64,000 nt of DNA from Clostridium jeddahitimonense (GTDB taxonomy: Bacteria > Bacillota > Clostridia > Clostridiales > Clostridiaceae). The DNA lies in NCBI GenBank assembly GCA_000753455.2, contig LM994670.1, positions 1,902,163 through 1,966,162 of the forward strand, written 5' to 3'. The notes beneath the pieces were generated by a model. It saw only the letters and a list, made by a program, of their open reading frames with translations, was not told the DNA's origin and did not search any database. Numbering within the stretch: position 1 is the stretch's first letter; every line of letters starts with the position of its first letter. Positions 57,209 to 64,000 of the stretch are shown here, piece by piece. Position numbers and translations under genes: made by a program.

Positions 57209-57805
57209 CTATAATGTGATAACTTTAGAAGTGGATTTCATAACTCCGACAATATCATACATATTGCTTACAGTTCCAACTTTAAGTTCTCCTTCAAGAT
57301 GATAATAATTTAAACATGCTCCACAAACTAACACATTAACACCTTTTGCAACTAAAGCATTTAAATGCTCAATAGCCTGCTCGTTTAATGTTGGTACCTT
57401 TACACCATCATTCATAAACAAAATAGCTTTAGGTAAGTCCTCATCTTCAGATAATGTATAGAAAAACATTTTCATTAAAGACTTTCCAAGCTCTTCTGCA
57501 CCAGCTCCTATAATATCTTTGCCAATAAAAATACACCAATCACCTAAAGGCTTTTTCCCTTGTATTTTATTTAAAACTTCTTGACATTCTTCACAACCAT
57601 TAGAAAAATGTACTGTGTAAATTCCTTCATTTTCTTCAATTTTAGTTTCAAATCCTTGACTGTTGGCAAGTTTTTTTAAGTTCTCTACAGCTATACCATT
57701 ATCTACTTGAACTGAAAAAAACTTAGTTCCTAAATCTATTTCTTTCTTTGCCATTATAACAGGCATAGGGCAAGCTTTTCCTTTCGCATCTATAACTTTT
57801 TTCAT
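57209..57805 (-). CDS. yedF: YedF, TusA-like and DsrE-like selenium metabolism protein
   Basis: 198 residues. The N-terminal TusA-type domain has the Cys motif GKACPMPVIMAKKEID (about 8-23). The C-terminal DsrE/F-like domain has FIGKDIIGAGAEELGKSLMK and VLVCGACLNYY. The two-domain form is typed as a selenium-metabolism YedF and usually sits beside selD genes; here it is about 6 kb away. A role in selenium or sulfur carrying is inferred for the family. The ATG at 57805 is chosen because GGAGGAAAGT lies just before it. Confidence 0.9.
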   Translation of the reverse strand: MKKVIDAKGKACPMPVIMAKKEIDLGTKFFSVQVDNGIAVENLKKLANSQGFETKIEENEGIYTVHFSNGCEECQEVLNKIQGKKPLGDWCIFIGKDIIGAGAEELGKSLMKMFFYTLSEDEDLPKAILFMNDGVKVPTLNEQAIEHLNALVAKGVNVLVCGACLNYYHLEGELKVGTVSNMYDIVGVMKSTSKVITL

Positions 57806-57906
57806 ACTTTCCTCCATTACTTTATACTATATTAATTTTATTTACCATATTTTAATTATATCACCTTTTTAATATAATCTAAATTAATAAAGTTATTTTC
57901 ATAATA

Positions 57907-57937
57907 AAATAAGCCTTATGATTAATAAGACTTATTC
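57907..57937 (-). terminator. Terminator after the glycosyltransferase gene
   Basis: AATAAGCCTTAT and ATAAGACTTATT pair with one G-U, followed by T-rich minus-strand sequence. Confidence 0.65.
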
Positions 57938-57970
57938 ATTATAATTATTATATTAATTTAAAACCTTTTA

Positions 57971-58639
57971 TTAATTTGAAATTGCAAAACTTTCAAGGGC
58001 ATCAATTACTTCCTCTTGTCTATCTACAGCTTTTTCATAATTATTGCTTAAACCATAAATACTTGGTGCTTGGGGTAAGCCCGCTAGTAATGTTGCTTCA
58101 TCATATGTAATTTCATTTGGTTCTTTTCCAAAATATCCATTACAAGCTTCTTTTATACCTGTAAATCCATCACCATAATAAATCACATTTACATATAATT
58201 CTAAAATCTCATCTTTTGTATATTTTTTCTCTAAATCATAAGCTAAAAATATTTCTTCTACTTTTCTTTTTATAGTTTGCTCTGGGGTTAAAAATAAATT
58301 TTTAGCTAATTGTTGAGTTATTGTACTACCACCTTCAACAATTTTACCTGCTTTCAAATTAGTTAATAAAGCTCTACCTATAGATATAAAATCTACAGCC
58401 CCATGTTTATAATATCTATGATCTTCTATTGCAACTATTGCTTCTAAAAAAGTTTTATCTATCTCAGAAGCTTGTACATAATTATCTCTTGACTTTATTT
58501 CATTAATTTCTTCATCTATAGACATATCTTGCGTAACTTTTTCGTATACACCACATCCGATACCGATAAATGCTGTAATAATAATTAAGCTGAATACAAG
58601 TGTAAATTTTATAAATTTCAATGATGTTCTTTTTACCAT
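57971..58639 (-). CDS. Monofunctional peptidoglycan glycosyltransferase (GT51)
   Basis: 222 residues. A membrane anchor (about 8-30) is followed by the GT51 domain: catalytic Glu72 in AIEDHRYYKHG, EGGSTITQQLAKNLFL, RKVEEIFLAYDLEKKYTKD and EILELYVNVIYYGDG. Polymerises lipid II outside the membrane. No transpeptidase domain follows, so it is an MtgA/SgtB-type enzyme, not a bifunctional penicillin-binding protein. Confidence 0.93.
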   Translation of the reverse strand: MVKRTSLKFIKFTLVFSLIIITAFIGIGCGVYEKVTQDMSIDEEINEIKSRDNYVQASEIDKTFLEAIVAIEDHRYYKHGAVDFISIGRALLTNLKAGKIVEGGSTITQQLAKNLFLTPEQTIKRKVEEIFLAYDLEKKYTKDEILELYVNVIYYGDGFTGIKEACNGYFGKEPNEITYDEATLLAGLPQAPSIYGLSNNYEKAVDRQEEVIDALESFAISN

Positions 58640-58765
58640 TTATATCATCCTTTTTTATATTTTCTTATGAGTATACTATACTATAAAATACTTAAGATTC
58701 TATATCGATATCTATTACATTTATATTACAATTTTGTCACATTGGAAATTATGAATTATAAATAT

Positions 58766-58790
58766 AAAAGCCAGATATTATCTGACTTTT
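58766..58790 (-). terminator. Terminator after the pyruvate kinase-like gene
   Basis: AAAAGCCAGATA and TATCTGACTTTT pair with one mismatch, 24 bp after the stop codon. Confidence 0.6.
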
Positions 58791-58813
58791 ATCTGACTAG
58801 AAAATGTATTATT

Positions 58814-59839
58814 TTAATTGCAGTATTTATTATAGAAACTATTTAAGCATTTTATTACTGTTATAGGTTCTCTAGAAACTGCAACTTCCGTTGATAACAT
58901 AAGACCATCCACACTATTTTTAATATATTTATATATATCATTTGCTTCTGAAATAGTAGGAGTATCTTGACGCCTCATAGACTCTAAAATATATGTAGCT
59001 ACAATTAGCTTTTTCTTGCTCTTTTTCATTCTATTTATAATTTTCCCTTCTTCATAAGGAATCTCTTCTATAGGAATCTCTGCCTTCAAATCCCCTCTTC
59101 CAAGCATTATTCCATCACTTACTTTTAAGATATCTTCAAAATTTTCTATACCTTCTTTACATTCTATTTTAGCCCATATTTTAGGGGTTCTACTATTATA
59201 GACTCTAACTAAAATTTTAATGTATTTCTTTAATTCTATTATGTCATCAGCTTTAGTAACATATGATAAACATATATAATCTATATTATTCTTGACTCCA
59301 ATTTCAATATCAAATTTATCTTTCTCTGTTAAATGCAAATTATCCCTAATTAATTCTGGTGCATTAACACCTTTTTCTGCTCTTAAAATGCCACCTTTAA
59401 TTGTCACGGCTTTGATATACAGTGAGTTTTTCTCTATTATTTTAAATTTCATAGTAGCATCCTTCATAAATAATTCTTTAACATTTTTAAAATCATCTAA
59501 CGAACCATAATACATTATGGGAATTACTCTTATATTTTTGTATCTATTCTTTTCATATAATTTCTTAAAATCTTTTTCAAGACAAAATATTACTTGTTCT
59601 TTTATATTTACTTTATATTCACCAGTAAAAAGCTTAGAAATCCTAAGTTTATTACCTTGCAAGTCTTGTAAAATTTTCATATTAGGATACTCAATATGTA
59701 TTTCCTTAATTAAGGTTTCAAACTTTTCATAATCAATATGTGAAAAATTAAAACGTGGTATTGTCATACCAGCTTGTACAAATCTTTTAATATCTTCTAT
59801 ATCTCTTACAGTAGGGCCAATTGAGCAAATTAGTTCCAT
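58814..59839 (-). CDS. Short pyruvate kinase paralogue
   Basis: 341 residues against about 470-590 for pyruvate kinase. It keeps CSIGPT, the Arg29/Asn31 site in RFNFSH, the B-domain region, AKIECKEG, DGIMLGRGDLKAEI and ATYILESM, so most catalytic residues are present. The C-terminal allosteric domain is absent and the ends look natural. It is not the main glycolytic enzyme by length. It may act on another enolpyruvate-like substrate or be a regulator. ATAGGAGGTATT precedes the ATG. No metabolic operon neighbours. Confidence 0.8.
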   Translation of the reverse strand: MELICSIGPTVRDIEDIKRFVQAGMTIPRFNFSHIDYEKFETLIKEIHIEYPNMKILQDLQGNKLRISKLFTGEYKVNIKEQVIFCLEKDFKKLYEKNRYKNIRVIPIMYYGSLDDFKNVKELFMKDATMKFKIIEKNSLYIKAVTIKGGILRAEKGVNAPELIRDNLHLTEKDKFDIEIGVKNNIDYICLSYVTKADDIIELKKYIKILVRVYNSRTPKIWAKIECKEGIENFEDILKVSDGIMLGRGDLKAEIPIEEIPYEEGKIINRMKKSKKKLIVATYILESMRRQDTPTISEANDIYKYIKNSVDGLMLSTEVAVSREPITVIKCLNSFYNKYCN

Positions 59840-60032
59840 AATACCTCCTATATAAATTTATAGTACCTTTTTATCTTCTTATGAGCCCTATTTTTAATCA
59901 TTTGTTTTACTATGTAACCATATGCAGTTATCATAATATTTTCCCCTATAAAATACTATGCTACTTTTGTAACTTTTATTATCACAATTTTATATTTTCA
60001 AATAAATAATGCTTACTATCTAATTTAGAATT

Positions 60033-60075
60033 ATAAAGCAAGGTGGACTTATTCTTTGTCCACCTTGCTTTATAA
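60033..60075. terminator. Strong terminator after the FMN dehydrogenase gene
   Basis: TATAAAGCAAGGTGGAC and its exact 17-base complement around a nine-base loop. Confidence 0.9.
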
Positions 60076-60094
60076 TAGTAATATTTAATTTTTA

Positions 60095-61111
60095 TTATAA
60101 TCTAATCATATCTCTAGAAATATCCCCAAGAGAATAGGCTCCACACATTGACATTGTATCCTCAAGTTCAGCTGCTAATTTGTTTATATATGTTTTAACA
60201 CCTTCTTCTTCTCCACCATAAAGAGCAGTTACAAAAGTTCTACAAATAAGTACTCCATCAGCACCTAAAGCTAGAGCTTTAAAAACATCTACTCCTGAAC
60301 GTATACCGCCATCCACAAATATTTTCATTGAATCACCAACTGCATCAACTATATCAGCTAATACTTCTGCAGTAGCAGCACATCCATCTAGTACTCTTCC
60401 TCCATGATTAGATACAACAATAGCGGAAGCTCCTGCTTCTTTAGCCTTTAAAGCACCTTTTACTGTCATTATTCCCTTTACTATAAATGGGACAGATGAA
60501 AGTTTTATTATCTCTTTAAGCTCTTCTACTGACTTTGCACCAGCAGGAGGATTCATGTTCTTTAAGAATGGAAGACCTGCTGCATCAATATCCATAGCTA
60601 CAGCAATAGCTCTAGAGTCTTTTACTAAATCCATTTTCTCTTTTATAGTTTCTATATTCCAAGGTTTCACTGTTGGTATTCCCATACCATCTACATTTTT
60701 TATTGCCGCTGTAGCAGCTTTCATTACATCAGAATTTACTCCATCTCCAGTAAAAGCTAAGATTCCTTCTTTAGCACAAGCTGAAACTAAAATGTTATTA
60801 TAAGTCATATCATTATACTTATCACCATAATGTAAATTAACTGCACCTACTGGTCCTGCAAAAAAAGGATATTTAAAGGTTTGTCCAAATATTTCTAATG
60901 TTGTATCAATCTTTTTATTTTCTGTTAAAGTATCCATATTAACACGAATTTCTTTCCACTTATCATAATTTCTTATGGCTGTATCTCCAATGCCTTTAGC
61001 ACCTGGTCCCGGCATTTGATTTTTACACACCTTACCATTACATTCATTGCATGCTTTGCAATACTCTCCTATACAAGTTCTTGCATTTGCTAATACTTCT
61101 TTATAGTTCAT
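60095..61111 (-). CDS. FMN-dependent 2-hydroxyacid dehydrogenase with Cys-rich N-terminus
   Basis: 338 residues. TIM-barrel family of lactate/glycolate oxidases: FAGPVGAVN, AMDIDAAGLP, FIVKGIMTVKGALKAKEAGA, the active-site IVVSNHGGRVLDG and IFVDGGIRSGVDVFKALALGA. The first 30 residues carry five Cys (C13, C18, C21, C24, C29) that could bind an iron-sulfur cluster or metal, which is unusual for this family. It probably oxidises a 2-hydroxyacid or acts as isopentenyl isomerase-like flavoprotein. Monocistronic. Confidence 0.85.
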   Translation of the reverse strand: MNYKEVLANARTCIGEYCKACNECNGKVCKNQMPGPGAKGIGDTAIRNYDKWKEIRVNMDTLTENKKIDTTLEIFGQTFKYPFFAGPVGAVNLHYGDKYNDMTYNNILVSACAKEGILAFTGDGVNSDVMKAATAAIKNVDGMGIPTVKPWNIETIKEKMDLVKDSRAIAVAMDIDAAGLPFLKNMNPPAGAKSVEELKEIIKLSSVPFIVKGIMTVKGALKAKEAGASAIVVSNHGGRVLDGCAATAEVLADIVDAVGDSMKIFVDGGIRSGVDVFKALALGADGVLICRTFVTALYGGEEEGVKTYINKLAAELEDTMSMCGAYSLGDISRDMIRL

Positions 61112-61240
61112 AACTCCACACCTTTTCCTTATATTATACTGATTAATAATATATAATTATATACTATTAAGTTATTAACATAAAGTGTTATTAGTTATCT
61201 AAACTATTTATATACACTAATCCATTAAATATTAGGGAAT

Positions 61241-61281
61241 AAAAATGCTATACATCAACTTCATTGATATATAGCATTTTT
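61241..61281. terminator. Terminator after the ribokinase gene
   Basis: AAAAATGCTATA and its exact complement, with a second small stem (ATCAA/TTGAT) in the loop. Confidence 0.8.
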
Positions 61282-61311
61282 AATGTAAAACTATGATAAT
61301 TAACATTTATT

Positions 61312-62238
61312 TTAGTCTTTATAAAATTTCAAAACCTCTTCTAAGTATGGAATAGATGGTTGTGCACCTTTTCTTTGAACAGCTATTGATGAAACTTTAT
61401 TTCCAAATACTACTGCATTTATTAAAGTTTCCTTGCTTATATTTTTAATATCTAATTTAGAGCTAAATCCTCCAATAAAACTATCTCCAGCTGCTGTAGT
61501 ATCTATAGCCTCTACCTTAAAAGCTGGAACTAGTTCTGTGAAATCTTTACCTATAACTACAGCCCCTTTAGCCCCTAAAGTTATAATTGCATATTTTATT
61601 CCACTCTCTAAAAATACCTCTGATGCTTTTTGAGCATCTTCTACTGTATTAATCTTAACTCCTGTTAATACCTCAGCTTCTGTTTCATTTGGAATTATTA
61701 TATCAATATATTTTAAAAGTTCCTTATCTATCTTTTTAGCTGGGGCAGGATTTAATATAGTTATCTTTCCAAAATCTTTAGCCTTTACAAATGCTTTTAA
61801 TGTCATTTCCTCTGATGTTTCAAGTTGAGCTATTATTATATTACTTTTTTTAATTGCTTCCTCTGCAATGTTAATTTCTTTTTCTGTAAGTTTCTTATTT
61901 GAGCCTGACACAACTATAATTGAATTATCCCCTTCTTTATTGACAGTTATGAAAGCCATACCTGTAGATTCGACATCATCTTCAAATACATAGTCAACAT
62001 TTATATTATCTTCTATTAACTTATCTTTAAGAATTACACCATTTTCATCATTTCCTATCTTTGAAATCATGTAAACTTCTGCTCCACATCTTTTAGCTGC
62101 AACTGCTTGATTTGCCCCTTTTCCTCCAGGTATCTTTTCAAAAGAATTAGCTAAAATTGTCTCACCAACTCTAGGTGTATTATTTACCCCTATAACTAAG
62201 TCCATATTCATACTTCCTAGTATGCAAACTTTATTCAT
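61312..62238 (-). CDS. rbsK: Ribokinase
   Basis: 308 residues of the PfkB family. Opening NMDLVIGVNNTPRVGETI, GGKGANQAVAAKRCGAEV (about 38-55), the phosphate-binding ILNPAPAK, and the catalytic Asp in DTTAAGDSFIGGF. Phosphorylates ribose at O5. No ribose transporter is adjacent in this window. AAAGGAGAAAATT precedes the ATG. Confidence 0.92.
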   Translation of the reverse strand: MNKVCILGSMNMDLVIGVNNTPRVGETILANSFEKIPGGKGANQAVAAKRCGAEVYMISKIGNDENGVILKDKLIEDNINVDYVFEDDVESTGMAFITVNKEGDNSIIVVSGSNKKLTEKEINIAEEAIKKSNIIIAQLETSEEMTLKAFVKAKDFGKITILNPAPAKKIDKELLKYIDIIIPNETEAEVLTGVKINTVEDAQKASEVFLESGIKYAIITLGAKGAVVIGKDFTELVPAFKVEAIDTTAAGDSFIGGFSSKLDIKNISKETLINAVVFGNKVSSIAVQRKGAQPSIPYLEEVLKFYKD

Positions 62239-62413
62239 AATTTTCTCCTTTATATCATTAGTTAATCTAAACTCCTCTTCATATATTTATTGTAAATAAA
62301 TATTGCTTATAATTCCACTATTTATACTATTTTAATTAATATTAATTCTCTTTAGAAACTTATGGTACATAAAATATTTTCTACTTTTGATGAAGCTATT
62401 TTATATAAATAAA

Positions 62414-62441
62414 GGAGCCGTTACTTTTACGTAATAGCTCC
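62414..62441 (-). terminator. Terminator after the second histidine kinase gene
   Basis: GGAGCCGTTAC and GTAATAGCTCC pair with one mismatch, with T-rich minus-strand sequence following. Confidence 0.7.
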
Positions 62442-62456
62442 AAAACTTATTATTTT

Positions 62457-64000
62457 TTATGTATTCAATATTTCATAAATATCAGACAACTCTACTTCAG
62501 TATTATATGTATCATTATCATATAATTTCATCTCGGAATTATGTATAATCTTATTTGGTAATAATATTGTAAATATGCTACCTTCATGCTCCTTACTATC
62601 TACCAAAACTTGTCCACCATGAAGGTTAACCATGGCTTTAACTATACTAAGGCCAATCCCACTACCTTCATTCATACGATTAAATGATTTATCGACTTGA
62701 ACAAATCTATCAAATATAAACTCCTTACTATTATCATCTATCCCTATTCCTTCATCGATCACTTCAATTTTAACGACTTTACTTTCTACCACTACATTAA
62801 CGTATATATTTTTATTTTCTTCAGAAAACTTTATCGCATTAGATAGTAAGTTAAGTATTGCTCTTTCAATCATTGAAGGGTCACATTTAATTATATGTTC
62901 TTCTATATTAGTATCGAATTGCACATTTATAGATTTTGACAAAGCATAATTAACAACTGATAACGTAACTTCTTCTACCAAAAACACTATATCATAATTT
63001 CCAAAATTAGCTTCCAAAATGCCCATATCTATTTTAGACACATCCATTATATTATTTATTAGTCTTAACATTCTTTTGCAATTTGTATGTAAACTCATAT
63101 TATACTTTTTATAAATTGATTTGAAACTTGAACATTCATTATCAGCCGCTTTATCTAATAATTGGACAGTTGAATAAAAAATATTTAAAGGAGTTTTTAA
63201 CTCATGAGACATATTTGCTATAAATTCACTTTTTTCTTTATCATAAATTTTAAGTTTTTCTAACTCTAACTCGGTTTTTATTTCCTCTGAAATATCCATA
63301 TAAGATACAGCAATTTCTTTACTATCTCTAAATTCACTAATTAATTGTGCTGTACAATCAATAGTTTTATTTTCTTCTTCAATTTTTATAATTCCTCTCC
63401 AAACTCCAGTTTCATTTAATGCCTTAAGTATCTCATCTCTTTTACCACTCTCATACATTCTAGTTTTTAATATAGCATCAAAATAATTATTAGGTACATC
63501 ATAGGTTCCAAAATAAAACTCTCTTACTTTTTTATTTGTATATAAAACTTTGCCTTCATCAGTGCATATAAACATACAGGTATGCTTATTATTATCTGTT
63601 AAATTGTAAAAGACACTTAAATTATTATTTAACACTTTATTTTTACTAATATATAAATATAATTCTATAAAGCTTCCTACAATTATAATACAAAAACATA
63701 TATATGTTATAGCAACAGACATTAGTTTTACGTAAAATGATGGTGTTGTTATTCCATATATTGCATACATAGCTTTTAAGGCAAGCATAAATATACTTGA
63801 ACTTAAAACAACATATAAATACTCTTTTTCCTTTAGTCCTGAAATAAATAACTTTACTGAAACCACGCTATATACTACAGTTAAGAACATATTATAAATT
63901 ATGAAAAAGTTATTACTATTGTATATTATAGAACTATTATATTTATGTTCTATAATCCCAAGCAATAAAGTATATAATAAAACAAATATAATTGATGACC
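62457..64000 (-). CDS. Membrane sensor histidine kinase (5' end beyond window edge)
   Basis: The frame stays open to the right edge (SSIIFVLLYTLLLGIIEHK…), so the true N-terminus is missing and the in-window TTG is not its start. At least three or four membrane helices come first, then a PAS-like domain (from about NNNLSVFYNL), HisKA with ANMSHELKTPLNIF, and HATPase with NLLSNAIKFSEE, DEGIGIDD and GSGIGLSIVKAM. The tail ends VELSDIYEILNT, matching the tail of the kinase at 37295-39679. No response regulator is adjacent. Confidence 0.9.
   Translation of the reverse strand, partial: SSIIFVLLYTLLLGIIEHKYNSSIIYNSNNFFIIYNMFLTVVYSVVSVKLFISGLKEKEYLYVVLSSSIFMLALKAMYAIYGITTPSFYVKLMSVAITYICFCIIIVGSFIELYLYISKNKVLNNNLSVFYNLTDNNKHTCMFICTDEGKVLYTNKKVREFYFGTYDVPNNYFDAILKTRMYESGKRDEILKALNETGVWRGIIKIEEENKTIDCTAQLISEFRDSKEIAVSYMDISEEIKTELELEKLKIYDKEKSEFIANMSHELKTPLNIFYSTVQLLDKAADNECSSFKSIYKKYNMSLHTNCKRMLRLINNIMDVSKIDMGILEANFGNYDIVFLVEEVTLSVVNYALSKSINVQFDTNIEEHIIKCDPSMIERAILNLLSNAIKFSEENKNIYVNVVVESKVVKIEVIDEGIGIDDNSKEFIFDRFVQVDKSFNRMNEGSGIGLSIVKAMVNLHGGQVLVDSKEHEGSIFTILLPNKIIHNSEMKLYDNDTYNTEVELSDIYEILNT

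Noticed and set aside
62457..63965. Complete 502-residue histidine kinase starting at TTG 63965
   Set aside because: The frame continues open and hydrophobic to the window edge, so the gene is cut and its start lies outside.

Overview
The window is AT-rich, Gram-positive, endospore-former type DNA that fits Clostridium sensu stricto. Supporting signs are an ftsK/spoIIIE–tepA–rimO–pgsA housekeeping block, strong AGGAGG ribosome binding sites, frequent TTG starts, an S-box (SAM-I) riboswitch, orphan sporulation-type histidine kinases, a SpoIIIAH-like protein and many ferredoxin-dependent or iron-sulfur enzymes. Most genes lie on the minus strand. The species cannot be named from this sequence alone.

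Layout: (1) 1-5.7 kb holds pgsA (cut by the window edge), rimO, the DNA translocase, a TepA-like ClpP-fold protease and an exported protein. (2) 5.7-9.2 kb is accessory: a Cys/Gly-rich spore-type protein, a PadR-like regulator, an unknown gene, then a divergent pair made of a KfrA-like coiled-coil protein and a compact tyrosine recombinase. The 300 bp between this pair is packed with palindromes and repeats. (3) 9.2-20.9 kb is a minus-strand molybdenum hydroxylase cluster: xdhA-xdhB-xdhC, ygfK, guanine deaminase, then a second four-subunit hydroxylase whose molybdopterin subunit is split in two, as in the selenium-dependent nicotinate dehydrogenase of Eubacterium barkeri. (4) 21-31 kb has two unknown genes, a DMSO-reductase-family enzyme, a Trm11-like methyltransferase, a four-subunit 2-oxoacid:ferredoxin oxidoreductase with a P-loop partner, and a xanthine/uracil-type permease. 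(5) 31-37 kb encodes HelD, TruA, an unknown protein and a UvrD-type helicase with an exonuclease domain inserted in it. (6) 37-47.6 kb has a PAS histidine kinase, an unusual array of mini-hairpins, an Opp-type ABC transporter and an AraC regulator with a degenerate receiver domain. (7) 47.7-51.4 kb has an ankyrin protein, a zinc-ribbon SpoIIIAH-like protein, and divergent selU and selD. (8) 51.5-57.1 kb is a methionine operon under a SAM riboswitch: aminotransferase, metQ, metN, metI and an FAD-linked hydroxyacid dehydrogenase. (9) 57.2-64 kb has yedF, a monofunctional glycosyltransferase, a short pyruvate kinase paralogue, an FMN hydroxyacid dehydrogenase, ribokinase and a second histidine kinase that runs off the right edge.

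How they fit together: selD (selenophosphate), selU (2-selenouridine tRNA), yedF and the hydroxylase cluster with ygfK are the gene set expected of an organism that uses selenium as a labile molybdenum-hydroxylase cofactor and in tRNA. SelD carries Cys instead of selenocysteine, and no selA, selB or tRNA-Sec is visible here. Guanine deaminase, xanthine-type hydroxylases and the purine-type permease suggest purine uptake and breakdown, with the electrons probably going to ferredoxin- or NAD-linked carriers.
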